Positions 38,076 to 47,184 of a stretch of DNA of 64,000 bases are shown piece after piece. A model generated the notes under the pieces. The model searched no databases. It saw only the letters and a list, made by a program, of their open reading frames with translations, and was not told the DNA's origin. The number at the start of each line of letters is the position of its first letter. Position 1 is the stretch's first letter. The position numbers and the translations under genes are program-made. This DNA is from Variovorax sp. RA8. GTDB lineage: Bacteria; Pseudomonadota; Gammaproteobacteria; Burkholderiales; Burkholderiaceae_C. Location of the stretch: contig NZ_LR594662.1 in NCBI RefSeq assembly GCF_901827175.1, positions 6,138,001 through 6,202,000 on the forward strand, in the 5' to 3' direction.

Positions 38076-38105
38076 ATTAGAGCATCGAGGACCCTGGCCT
38101 GGCAA
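38076..38105 (-). promoter_or_regulatory. Sigma-70 promoter for the riboswitch-TerC transcript
   Basis: On the minus strand, TTGCCA (-35, 38105-38100) and TCTAAT (-10, 38081-38076) are 18 bases apart. TGC stands directly before the -10, forming an extended -10. Transcription would begin within a few bases of the riboswitch's first helix, as expected. The rest of the gap to 38257 has no further clear element. Confidence 0.65.
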
Positions 38106-38256
38106 CCGGATTTTTCCAGGGGCTTAAAGAAAAAGCGTCCGGATGTTGCGCCACCAGGGCGGCGGCCGCTATCGATTTGAGAGCAGCGCATAACCTTCGC
38201 CCGCCGCCGGGCTTTGCCGGGACTATGATGCCCAGCCGCATTTTCCGACCCCCTTC

Positions 38257-38721
38257 ATGGCCGCCATCCACATCACAGACATCGAGGCCGCCATCAATTA
38301 CTGGCGCGAGAAAAAGCCCTCGCCCGATGGCATCACCCTCGCACCCGAACTGCGCGCGCTGGCGGAGGTCTACGCGCTGATGGTGTTCCATCACGAGGAC
38401 GAGGCCGCCGAGGTCGGCTTCCCGCCCAAGGCCTGGGACGCCTGGCTCGCCTGGTACCAGACGACACCGGACACCCCCTGCATCGCCATCTGCTCCACCA
38501 GCCAGGGCGACGACGAATGCAAGGGCTGTGGCCGCAGCTTCGACGAGGTGCAGCATTGGCCCTCGATGACGCCCGGCGAGAAGCGAGCCACCTGGCGCCG
38601 CATCACGATGCAGGACAAGGCCTGGCGCTTCAACCGCTATGCCGAGCGGGCGCGCGAGGCCGAGCCTGCCTGGCCCGACGACGAGCCCGCGCCCGGCGAG
38701 CTCGTCGAGCTGCCGCGCTGA
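38257..38721 (+). CDS. DUF3717-DUF1289 domain protein
   Basis: The 154 residues combine an N-terminal DUF3717-like segment (ITDIEAAINYWREK, residues about 6-75) with a C-terminal DUF1289 motif. That motif is the Cys-containing PCIAICSTSQGDDECKGCGR followed by the Trp-rich EVQHWPSMTPGEK. Four Cys in DUF1289 probably bind a metal. Function is unknown. It ends 23 bases before a second small Cys-rich protein and is likely co-transcribed with it. Confidence 0.85.
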   Translation: MAAIHITDIEAAINYWREKKPSPDGITLAPELRALAEVYALMVFHHEDEAAEVGFPPKAWDAWLAWYQTTPDTPCIAICSTSQGDDECKGCGRSFDEVQHWPSMTPGEKRATWRRITMQDKAWRFNRYAERAREAEPAWPDDEPAPGELVELPR

Positions 38722-38744
38722 ACAGGACGCAGGACGCAAGCGCC

Positions 38745-39053
38745 ATGCGCCGCCTCGCGCAAGCCCCCAACCTGGCGATCGCCACCCTCTGGGCCGATGC
38801 CTTGCGGGAGGAGGGCGTCGCGGCCTCCGTGCAGCGCGAATACCTCGGCGCGGCCGCCGGCCAGCTGCCGCCCGACCAATGCCTGCCGGAGATCTGGATC
38901 GAGGACGAGGCCCAGTTCGAGCGCGCCAAGCAGCTGCTGCACGCGCTGCAGCACCGGCCCCAGCGGCGCTGGCAGTGTGGTTGCGGCGAGCTGGTGGAAG
39001 GCGGCTTCGAGCAGTGCTGGCGCTGCGGCGCGATGATGCCTGGCGAAGCCTGA
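38745..39053 (+). CDS. DUF2007-like small protein with C-terminal zinc ribbon
   Basis: The 102 residues start with a DUF2007-like ferredoxin-type fold (PNLAIATLWADALREEGV, EIWIEDEAQFERAKQLL), often annotated as putative signal-transducing. They end in a zinc ribbon with two Cys pairs (CGCGELVEGGFEQCWRCG). The ATG at 38745 is supported by the family start. Its stop directly abuts the stop of the convergent yaeQ-like gene with no base between. Confidence 0.83.
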   Translation: MRRLAQAPNLAIATLWADALREEGVAASVQREYLGAAAGQLPPDQCLPEIWIEDEAQFERAKQLLHALQHRPQRRWQCGCGELVEGGFEQCWRCGAMMPGEA

Positions 39054-39614
39054 CTACTTCCAGCGCACCGGCTCGATGTCCACGTTGTGCGTGCCATCGC
39101 CCAGCATCAGCGTGCCTTCCTGGACCGTCGCCTGCAATTGCATCGATCGCTGCGCCAGCGCGGCCAGTGCCTGCGAAGCTGCCGTCGGCACGCGGTACAC
39201 CGCCAGGTTCTGCGGCCGCGTGAGCTTGTTCTCGATGCCGCGCCACCAGACCTCGGCCGCATGGTGGAAGGCATAGACGATCGTCTCGTCCGCCTTCCCG
39301 CAGGCCTTGATGATCGGCTTGTCCTCCGGCTGGCCGACCTCGATCCACAGCCGCACCGCGCCGGTGAAGTCGCGCAGCCAGACATCAGGCTCGTCCGGGT
39401 TCGAAAGGCCCGCGCCGAAGGCCAGCGTGCCGTCGCCCTGGCAGACGTCCTGCAGCTTGTGCGCATTGAGAGCCAGCGCCACCAGCCGGATCATCATCCG
39501 CTCGTCGGTCTCGCTGGGATGGCGCGCCAGCGTGAGCGCGTGGTCGGCGTAGTAGCCGTGGTCGATGTCGGCCACCGCGAGGGTGGCCTTGAAGATGGTG
39601 GATTTGAGCGCCAT
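39054..39614 (-). CDS. YaeQ family protein
   Basis: The 186 residues follow the YaeQ family end to end: MALKSTIFKATLAVADIDHGYY, ARHPSETDERMMIRLVALAL, LWIEVGQPEDKPIIKACGKAD, and WWRGIENKL. The fold resembles restriction-type nucleases, but its cellular role is poorly defined. The gene is single and sits between convergent and tandem neighbours. Confidence 0.93.
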   Translation of the reverse strand: MALKSTIFKATLAVADIDHGYYADHALTLARHPSETDERMMIRLVALALNAHKLQDVCQGDGTLAFGAGLSNPDEPDVWLRDFTGAVRLWIEVGQPEDKPIIKACGKADETIVYAFHHAAEVWWRGIENKLTRPQNLAVYRVPTAASQALAALAQRSMQLQATVQEGTLMLGDGTHNVDIEPVRWK

Positions 39615-39663
39615 GGGGTCGCGAGTGTAGGCGGCCCCTCGGCCCGCCCGGCCTACCCTGTCT

Positions 39664-41061
<1,398 letters not shown>

Positions 41062-41088
41062 TTAGGTGCCGGCCCCAGGCCTTCAATT

Positions 41089-42144
41089 TCAGTTGGCCGC
41101 TGCCTCGCGGAAGAAGGCGATGCGCTCGGCCGTGGCCGGGTGCGAGGAGAAGGCCAGGCCGATGACGTCATCGTCCAGCCCGGCGCGCTTCTGCCCGGCG
41201 CGCCAGCGCTCGACGGCCTCGAAGAAGCCGATCATCACGCGCGGCGAGATGCCGGCGGCGCGCATCAGCCGCACCGCTTCGGCGTCGGCCTCGCGCTCGG
41301 CATCGCGCGAGTAGCCGAGCGTGGCCAGCAGCACCGGGGCGCTGCCGATCAGCGTGCCGTAGTCGCCGAAGGCGGCCGACACGGCAAAACCGATCGCCGA
41401 GGCCTGCACCAACTGCCGCATCGCATGCCGCAGCCGCACATGGCCGAACTCGTGGCCCAGCACGCCGAGCACTGCATCCGGGTCGCCGGGCATCAGCTGA
41501 ACCAGCTCGTCGGTCAGGACGATGGTGCCGCCCGGCAGCGCCAGCGCGTTGGGGCCCAGCCGTGGGTCGCGGGCGCGCCGGAACTCCAGCTTCCAGGCCG
41601 GCGCGCCCTCCGGATGCGCTGCCTGCACCATCCGCGCGAAGGTGCGGCGAATGCGCTCCTGTTCCTCCGGCGCCAGCGCGCTGGGCGCCAGCAGCGACTG
41701 GTCGATGGATTCGAGCACCTCGGCGCCAATGGTCGTGTCCACGCCGGCCGGCACCGCCGCCGTCACGCCGCGCGCGACCCAGGGCAGGCCCCACTGGTAC
41801 AGCGCCGCGGTGGCGGCCAGCAGCAACGCCAAGGCCAGCGCCACGCCGCGCCAGTTCTGCTGGGCGCGGACCACCCAGCTCTCGCTGCGGCCGAGCTGCG
41901 CGGCCCATGCATCCCAAGCCGCGACGTCGAGCGCCTGGACGCTGGCACCCTGCGGCAGCTGCAGGAGCCGGCCGCCGTGACGGGTGCGCTCGGGCCAGCG
42001 CAGCCGCGCCAGCGGCACGCTGAACGATGCAAAGGTTTCGCCGGGCGCCGGCGAGATGGTCAGCACATCGCCCTGCACGTGCAGGCGCGCCGCCTGCGGC
42101 CGGCTGCTGCGGCCGTCGAAGAAACGGACCTCGAGGGCGTTCAT
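41089..42144 (-). CDS. M48-family membrane metallopeptidase
   Basis: The 351 residues have an N-terminal soluble segment (about 1-90), a TM helix (about 100-125), and an M48 domain with HEFGH at 231-235 and a later Glu ligand in YSRDAEREADAEAV. It lacks a signal peptide and is therefore an inner-membrane protein. It lies 63 bases downstream of a YjgN-family gene, a common pairing in beta- and gammaproteobacteria. The substrate is unknown. Confidence 0.9.
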   Translation of the reverse strand: MNALEVRFFDGRSSRPQAARLHVQGDVLTISPAPGETFASFSVPLARLRWPERTRHGGRLLQLPQGASVQALDVAAWDAWAAQLGRSESWVVRAQQNWRGVALALALLLAATAALYQWGLPWVARGVTAAVPAGVDTTIGAEVLESIDQSLLAPSALAPEEQERIRRTFARMVQAAHPEGAPAWKLEFRRARDPRLGPNALALPGGTIVLTDELVQLMPGDPDAVLGVLGHEFGHVRLRHAMRQLVQASAIGFAVSAAFGDYGTLIGSAPVLLATLGYSRDAEREADAEAVRLMRAAGISPRVMIGFFEAVERWRAGQKRAGLDDDVIGLAFSSHPATAERIAFFREAAAN

Positions 42145-42207
42145 TCGACAACTGCCCCTGGGCTTGTCGCCTCGTGTTCTGCGCTCATCCAGCCGTCGGG
42201 GTGGCGC

Positions 42208-43365
42208 TCACAGGCCAATGTCCAGCCCGAACAGGTCGGCCGCCATGTCGCCCGCGGCGCCCGGGTCTTCCCGCCCCGCCACCTGGCTGAGCTGGTCGAG
42301 CCCGATTCGCGTCTGCAACTCGACCGCATCGATCTGGGCACGCCGGGTGTTCACCACCGCGAAAGGCCAGTAGAGGCCGAGCGTAAGGAAGATCAGCAGG
42401 TAATTCCTGCACTGCAGGCCCAGGTAGCTGCCGAACTTCAGGCGGCTGTCGAAGCGCAGCACCTCGTTGCCGGTGGTCGACCACAGCAGGTTCTGCAGCC
42501 GCACCTGCAAATAGGACTTGGGCAGGATGTTGACGAGCAGGATCGTGCCGAAGCCCATGAGCGCCGCCACGACCACGAACGTCGCGCCGGTGCCGGTCCT
42601 GCGACCGGTGAAGGCAAAAAGGCCCGCCACCAGCAGCATGATCGCGAAGGCCCCAAGGCTGATCGCGATCAGCTTGATGAAGATGCCGTAGAGCACGCCC
42701 ACATCGGCCTTGAGCCGGGTCTGCAGCGTGCCGATCGCGTAGTTGTCGTGCTGGTAGCGCCGCACGCGCCAGAAAAAGTAGGGCAGGCCCGCCACGAAGG
42801 CCAGCATGCCCAGGCCAACCACGCCGGTGGCCACGGCCGGCAACGCGGGGGGTTTGCCATCCATCGACGCTCCGGCCATCGCGCCCGCGAGGGCCGCCGG
42901 CAGCAGCGCCAGGGCCAGCGGCGGCAGCATGCAGGCGTAGGCGCCGGCGGTGTCGCCCGCGAAACGGAAGCGCAGGCCGCGCCAGCTGGTGTTGGCCAGC
43001 CTGAAGCGCATCGCCGCCCGGAACAGCGCCGGCCATAGCGCCACGAAGGCCAGCGCCGCCAGCAGCGCCGCCCAACCGGAGAAGTTGCTGCCCACCGAAT
43101 AGGCGATCAGGAAGCCGGCGGCGATCAACGTGCCGCGCAGCATCTTGGCCGGCTCGCCGTGGAAGTCCAGCGCGTCGCCGCCGACCCAGGTGTTGCTGTA
43201 GAAGTACTTGAGCTTGCGCACCTTGGCCCAGGGCAGGTAGATGCCGAGCGTGAGGACGATGAGCAGCAGGTTGACGATCCAGATGCGGAAGTACTCGCTG
43301 CCGCTGGCCGTGAACTCGATCGGATGGCGCTCGGGCACTGTATCGATGGGCGCTTCTGTGACCAT
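42208..43365 (-). CDS. YjgN/DUF898 family inner-membrane protein
   Basis: The 385 residues hold about eight hydrophobic helices. The family pattern occurs twice: EYFRIWIVNLLLIVLTLGIYLPWAKVRK in the first half, and a second NYLLIFLTLGLYWPFAVVNTRR near the end. Hydrophilic stretches with YFYSNTWVGGDALDFHG follow the first. Function is unknown. It probably forms an operon with the M48 peptidase downstream. Confidence 0.9.
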   Translation of the reverse strand: MVTEAPIDTVPERHPIEFTASGSEYFRIWIVNLLLIVLTLGIYLPWAKVRKLKYFYSNTWVGGDALDFHGEPAKMLRGTLIAAGFLIAYSVGSNFSGWAALLAALAFVALWPALFRAAMRFRLANTSWRGLRFRFAGDTAGAYACMLPPLALALLPAALAGAMAGASMDGKPPALPAVATGVVGLGMLAFVAGLPYFFWRVRRYQHDNYAIGTLQTRLKADVGVLYGIFIKLIAISLGAFAIMLLVAGLFAFTGRRTGTGATFVVVAALMGFGTILLVNILPKSYLQVRLQNLLWSTTGNEVLRFDSRLKFGSYLGLQCRNYLLIFLTLGLYWPFAVVNTRRAQIDAVELQTRIGLDQLSQVAGREDPGAAGDMAADLFGLDIGL

Positions 43366-43472
43366 GTTCCTTCACCTTCTCCCTCGTTGGCATGGAAGCA
43401 GGATTCTGCACCGCGCGCCTTCCCCTAGAATCAAAACGCTACAACGACGACCCCCAGGGGGAGAGAGCCCGC

Positions 43473-44084
43473 ATGAAACTGATCGGATCCGCTGCCAGTC
43501 CTTATGTGCGCAAGGTGCGTGTGGTCATGGCCGAAAAGCGGCTCGACTACCAGTTCGTGATCGAGGACGTCTGGTCCGACGACACGACCATTGCCAGTTC
43601 CAACCCGCTGGGCAAGGTGCCCTGCCTGATCATGGACGGCAGCGAGGCCATGTTCGACTCGCGCGTGATCGTCGAGTACCTGGACACCCTGTCGCCGGTC
43701 GGCAAGCTGATCCCGCAGCCGGGCCGCGAGCGCGCCGAGGTCAAGACCTGGGAGGCCCTTGCCGACGGCGTGATGGATGCCGGCGTGCTCTGGCGTCTCG
43801 AGGCCACGTGGGCCCGCCGTGCCGACGGCGAGCGCAGCCGGGCCTGGATGGACCGCCAGCGTGCGAAGGTCGAGGCCGGCATCCGTGCCATGGCCAAGGG
43901 CCTGGGCGATAAGCCCTTCTGCAGCGGCATCCATTTGAGCCTGTCGGACATCTCCGTCGGCTGCGCACTGGGCTGGATCGCGTTCCGCTTCCCCGACATC
44001 GACTGGCGCGGCGAGCACCCGAACCTCGGCAAGCTCTACGACAAGCTGATGCTGCGCGCCAGCTTCGCCGACACCGCGCCCTGA
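43473..44084 (+). CDS. Glutathione S-transferase family protein
   Basis: The 203 residues form a thioredoxin-like N-domain (MKLIGSAASPYVRKVRVV, NPLGKVPCLIMDG, MFDSRVIVEYLD) and an all-helical C-domain. The early Ser-Pro is the likely glutathione-activating position, as in beta-class-like enzymes. The ATG at 43473 has a GGGGGAGAG ribosome site. A strong terminator follows at 44115, so it is monocistronic. The substrate is unknown. Confidence 0.93.
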   Translation: MKLIGSAASPYVRKVRVVMAEKRLDYQFVIEDVWSDDTTIASSNPLGKVPCLIMDGSEAMFDSRVIVEYLDTLSPVGKLIPQPGRERAEVKTWEALADGVMDAGVLWRLEATWARRADGERSRAWMDRQRAKVEAGIRAMAKGLGDKPFCSGIHLSLSDISVGCALGWIAFRFPDIDWRGEHPNLGKLYDKLMLRASFADTAP

Positions 44085-44114
44085 GCGCCGGAGCCACCCC
44101 ATCGGCCCCAAAGC

Positions 44115-44140
44115 AAAAGCCCCGCACCGCGGGGCTTTTT
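44115..44140 (+). terminator. Intrinsic terminator after the glutathione S-transferase gene
   Basis: AAAAGCCCCGC (44115-44125) pairs perfectly with GCGGGGCTTTT (44129-44139) around a three-base ACC loop, with a five-T run. The A-rich left arm makes it usable from either strand. Confidence 0.93.
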
Positions 44141-44150
44141 GTTGGTGGAC

Positions 44151-44332
44151 ACCGCGGAACCGGCTTTGCCGGGCCGCCGGTGTTGCCCCCGGTAGGGGGT
44201 GGGCGGCTACACGAAGTGAGCCAACCTGGGGGCGAGCAACATCCCCACCGCGGAACCGGCTTTGCCGGGCCGCTGGTGTTGCCCCCGGTAGGGGGTGAGC
44301 GGCTACACGAAGTGAGCCAACCTGGGGGCGAG
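44151..44332. repeat. Two tandem copies of an 86-bp intergenic repeat
   Basis: Copy 1 spans 44151-44236 and copy 2 spans 44247-44332, a period of 96 bases. They differ at only two positions, and the 10-base spacer AGCAACATCCCC-like sequence occurs once. Each unit contains inverted pieces (GCCGGGCC, CCCCCGGTAGGGGGT) able to form hairpins. It looks like a dispersed REP- or BOX-like genomic repeat, and wording of this kind is familiar from Variovorax intergenic regions. It encodes nothing convincing. Confidence 0.85.
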
Positions 44333-44544
44333 ATAAAGATGCTGCGAGGCGCCCCGAAACGAAGGAGGGAGGGAGGGAGGAGGAGAAGAATCGCCCCGGG
44401 ATTTCATCCGGACGTCATGCGCCCAGAAGGCCTCGCAACATGAAAACTTTCGGGTTTTCTACACCCGAGCCGGTAAGAGCCGACCTGCGCAGAGCGGTTC
44501 CCCGGCCAGTGGTAAGCATTTGTGACGGCAGGTGCCCCGCAACC
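44333..44544. other. Non-coding gap with purine-rich tract
   Basis: Between the repeat and the glutathione peroxidase gene I see no gene. A GGA/GGGA tract at 44364-44383 (runs of GG, GGG, GGG, GGG, GG, GG) could form a weak G-quadruplex or be a simple repeat. No further terminator or promoter is clear. Confidence 0.5.
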
Positions 44545-45168
44545 TCACTGCGGCCCGAGCTGCTTTTCCAGGTCGCGCACGAAGGCCCTGTCATCCGGCG
44601 AGGTCATGCTGGAATAGGACTCCACCACCTTGCCTTCGCGGCTGATCAGGTATTTGTAGAAATTCCACTTGGGCGTCGTGCCCGAGGCCTGCGCCAGTTC
44701 CTTGAACAGCGGATTGGCCTGCGGCCCGCGCACCGAGGACTTGGCGAACATCGGGAATTTCACGCCGAAAGTGCTTTCGCAGAACTCGGCGATCTCCTTG
44801 TTCGTGCCGGTCTCCTGCGAGAAGTCGTTGGAGGGGAAGCCCAGCACCACCAGCCCGCGCGAGCGGTACTTGCTGTCCAGCGCCTCCAGGCCTTTGTACT
44901 GTGGGGTGAAGCCGCAGAAGCTGGCGGTGTTGACCACCAGCACCACCTTGCCTGTGTACTGGCACAGCGCTTGGGGTTTCTCGTCTTGCAGCCGGGGGAA
45001 GGTGTGTTGCAGGATGGGTGGGCAGCCGGCCGGGGTGGTCGCTGCGGCGCCGGGCGCTGGAGCGCCCTGGGCGTTGGCGACAGCGGGCGCCAGGCAGGTT
45101 GCCGCTGCGAAAGCCGCGGAAGCCGCGAAGTGGGGAGAAACAAAGGGCCGTCGCAGGAGGCTTCGCAT
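44545..45168 (-). CDS. Glutathione peroxidase, exported Cys form
   Basis: The 207 residues begin with an Arg-rich signal peptide (about 1-34, ending ANAQG), then a glutathione-peroxidase domain. Catalytic Cys85 lies in NTASFCGFTPQYKGL, in place of selenocysteine, followed by FPSNDFSQETG with Gln and WNFYKYLI with Trp. The ATG at 45168 is used because it opens the signal peptide. It is periplasmic, probably reducing peroxides via thioredoxin or glutathione. It is divergent from the diiron protein with 129 bases between. Confidence 0.92.
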   Translation of the reverse strand: MRSLLRRPFVSPHFAASAAFAAATCLAPAVANAQGAPAPGAAATTPAGCPPILQHTFPRLQDEKPQALCQYTGKVVLVVNTASFCGFTPQYKGLEALDSKYRSRGLVVLGFPSNDFSQETGTNKEIAEFCESTFGVKFPMFAKSSVRGPQANPLFKELAQASGTTPKWNFYKYLISREGKVVESYSSMTSPDDRAFVRDLEKQLGPQ

Positions 45169-45297
45169 GGCGGTTTCCAGAGTGAATGTAGGGACTTGGC
45201 CGGAATGGCGGCGCGGTCGTCTATACCGCATCATCGCGCGCTTGTCACGAGTGCGCCAAACCCCGCGTCTAAAATCGCCGGGTTCAGAAAGTCATTG

Positions 45298-46155
45298 ATG
45301 CTCTACCCGGAACTTTTCAGACAGCTCGAATCCGTCCGCTGGGACATGGACAAGGACATCCCCTGGCAGTCCTTCGACGCGAGCCGCCTCTCCGAGGAAC
45401 AGGCCCAGACCATCAAGATGAATGCCATCACCGAGTGGGCTGCCCTGCCCGCCACCGAGATGTTCCTGCGCGACAACCGCCATGACAGCGACTTCTCCGC
45501 CTTCATGTCGATCTGGTTCTTCGAGGAGCAGAAGCATTCGCTGGTGCTCATGGAATATCTCAAGCGCTTCAGCCCCCAGCACGCCCCCACCGAGCAGGAA
45601 CTGCACGAGGTGCGCTTCGACTTCGACCCGGCGCCGCCGCTCGAGACCCTGATGCTGCATTTCTGCGGCGAAATCCGCCTCAACCACTGGTACCGGCGTG
45701 CCGCCGAGTGGCACACCGAGCCCGTCATCAAGCACATCTACACCACCCTGAGCCAGGACGAAGCCCGCCACGGCGGTGCCTACCTGCGCTACATGAAGCG
45801 TGCACTCGAGAAGTTCGGCGACGAGGCGCGCGCCGCCTTCACCAAGGTCGGCGTGCTGATGGCCAGCGCCCGGCGCACCGCCCAGGCACTGCACCCGACC
45901 AACCTGCACGTCAACAAGGCGCTGTTCCCGAAGGACACCATCCAGAGCCGCGTGCCCGACCCGGACTGGCTGGAACATTGGCTGGACAAGCAGATCAAGT
46001 TCGACGCCGTCTGGGAACACAAGGTCGGCGACCGCATCCTGCACAACCTGAGCCTGCTGATGAACCGCAGCTTCAAGACCGTGCAGGAGCTCAACCGGTA
46101 CCGCAAGGAAGTCACGGCCACCCTCGGTCCCAAGGCCGAGTACCAGGGCGCCTGA
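45298..46155 (+). CDS. Ferritin-like diiron protein (acyl-ACP-desaturase-like)
   Basis: The 285 residues are helical, with a ferritin-like diiron set: Glu in AITEWAALP, E76/E77 with H80 in FFEEQKH, Glu in FCGEIRLNHW, and DEARHGG further on. The two ExxH pairs match the carboxylate-bridged diiron fold of the acyl-ACP desaturase/ferritin-like group. The substrate is unknown and may be an acyl chain or simply O2 or peroxide. The ATG at 45298 follows a noncoding gap. The longer frame upstream overlaps the antisense gene and is rejected. Confidence 0.83.
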   Translation: MLYPELFRQLESVRWDMDKDIPWQSFDASRLSEEQAQTIKMNAITEWAALPATEMFLRDNRHDSDFSAFMSIWFFEEQKHSLVLMEYLKRFSPQHAPTEQELHEVRFDFDPAPPLETLMLHFCGEIRLNHWYRRAAEWHTEPVIKHIYTTLSQDEARHGGAYLRYMKRALEKFGDEARAAFTKVGVLMASARRTAQALHPTNLHVNKALFPKDTIQSRVPDPDWLEHWLDKQIKFDAVWEHKVGDRILHNLSLLMNRSFKTVQELNRYRKEVTATLGPKAEYQGA

Positions 46156-46210
46156 GCACCCGCCGCGCCCGCACCTGTCACAAGGCGGGCGCATCGTCCG
46201 TCTTGCCGAT

Positions 46211-47152
46211 ATGGACGACTCCACCCACACCTTCGACCGCCACCGCAAGCGCCTGCTGGGCATTGCCTACCGCATGCTCGGCTCGGCGGCCGATGCCGAA
46301 GACGTGGTGCAGGACGCCTGGCTGCGCTGGAACGACGCGACCGTCGACGCACTGAACAACCCCGAGGCCTGGCTGGTCACGGTGGTCACGCGCCTGTCCA
46401 TCGACCGCCTGCGCGCCGCCAAGCTCCAGCGCGAGCACTACGAAGGCACCTGGCTGCCCGAGCCGCTGCTGACCGACGCGCCGGCATCGCCCGAGCAGAT
46501 GCTGGAGCGCGCGGACAACATCTCCGTGGCCTTCCTGGCGGTGCTGGAGCGCCTCGCCCCCGAGGCGCGCGCGGCCTTCCTGCTGCGCGAGGTGTTCGAC
46601 GCCGAGTACGAGGACGTGGCGCGTACCCTGGGCAAGAGCGAGGCGGCGTGCCGCCAGCTGGTGCACCGCGCCAAGACCCAGATCCAGGACGAGCGCCCGC
46701 GCTTCGCGGTGGAGCGCGATACCCACTGGCGCCTGATGCAGGGTTTTGCCGAAGCCTCCACCAGCGGCGACATGCGCCGGCTGAAGGAACTGCTGGCCGA
46801 GGATGCCGAGCTGATCGGCGACAGCGGCGGCAAGGTGCCCGCCTTCCGCAAGATGCTGCGGGGCGCCCAGCGCATCGCGCAGTACTTCTACGCCGTCCCG
46901 CGCCTGCTGGGTGGCGGGCTCCGGCTGGAGCTTGCCGAGATCAACGGCGAGCCGGGGCTGCTGCGCTTCTACAACGGGTCCCTGGAGTCGGTGCAGACCA
47001 TCGAAACCGACGGCGAGCGGATCCTGCGCATCCGCACCCAACGCAATCCGGAAAAACTGGCGCGCATCGCCGCGCGCTTCTCGGCGCGGGCCATCACGCG
47101 TGCCGAGCTCGAGGCGCTGCGGACCGCCGCGCCGCCTGAAGCCCTGCCCTGA
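46211..47152 (+). CDS. ECF41-type sigma factor with fused SnoaL-like domain
   Basis: The 313 residues hold sigma region 2 (about 8-75, YRMLGSAADAEDVVQDAWLRW) and region 4 (about 110-165). A C-terminal SnoaL/NTF2-like domain (about 180-290) follows. ECF41 hallmarks are WLPEPL in the linker and DSGGKVPA in place of the DGGGK/R motif of the C-domain. In this group the fused domain replaces a separate anti-sigma factor. Most ECF41 genes adjoin a carboxymuconolactone-decarboxylase/oxidoreductase target, but none is next to this one. Confidence 0.9.
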   Translation: MDDSTHTFDRHRKRLLGIAYRMLGSAADAEDVVQDAWLRWNDATVDALNNPEAWLVTVVTRLSIDRLRAAKLQREHYEGTWLPEPLLTDAPASPEQMLERADNISVAFLAVLERLAPEARAAFLLREVFDAEYEDVARTLGKSEAACRQLVHRAKTQIQDERPRFAVERDTHWRLMQGFAEASTSGDMRRLKELLAEDAELIGDSGGKVPAFRKMLRGAQRIAQYFYAVPRLLGGGLRLELAEINGEPGLLRFYNGSLESVQTIETDGERILRIRTQRNPEKLARIAARFSARAITRAELEALRTAAPPEALP

Positions 47153-47157
47153 GCGTG

Positions 47158-47184
47158 CCTCAGCGCCTCAGCGCCTCAGCGCCT
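47158..47184. repeat. Tandem octamer CAGCGCCT between convergent genes
   Basis: CAGCGCCT is repeated three times in a row over 47161-47184, in the gap between the ECF sigma gene and rlpA. It includes the rlpA stop codon (47176-47178). Changes in copy number would alter the last RlpA residues or its stop context. Confidence 0.7.

Noticed and set aside
44364..44383. G-quadruplex in the GGA/GGGA tract
   Set aside because: Only three runs of GGG are present with single-base loops, and the fourth run is GG. A simple purine repeat is the safer reading.
44180..44443. Short ORF over the tandem repeat
   Set aside because: Its translation is simply the repeat read twice (VLPPVGGGRLHEVSQPGGE-like), with no ribosome site and no family.
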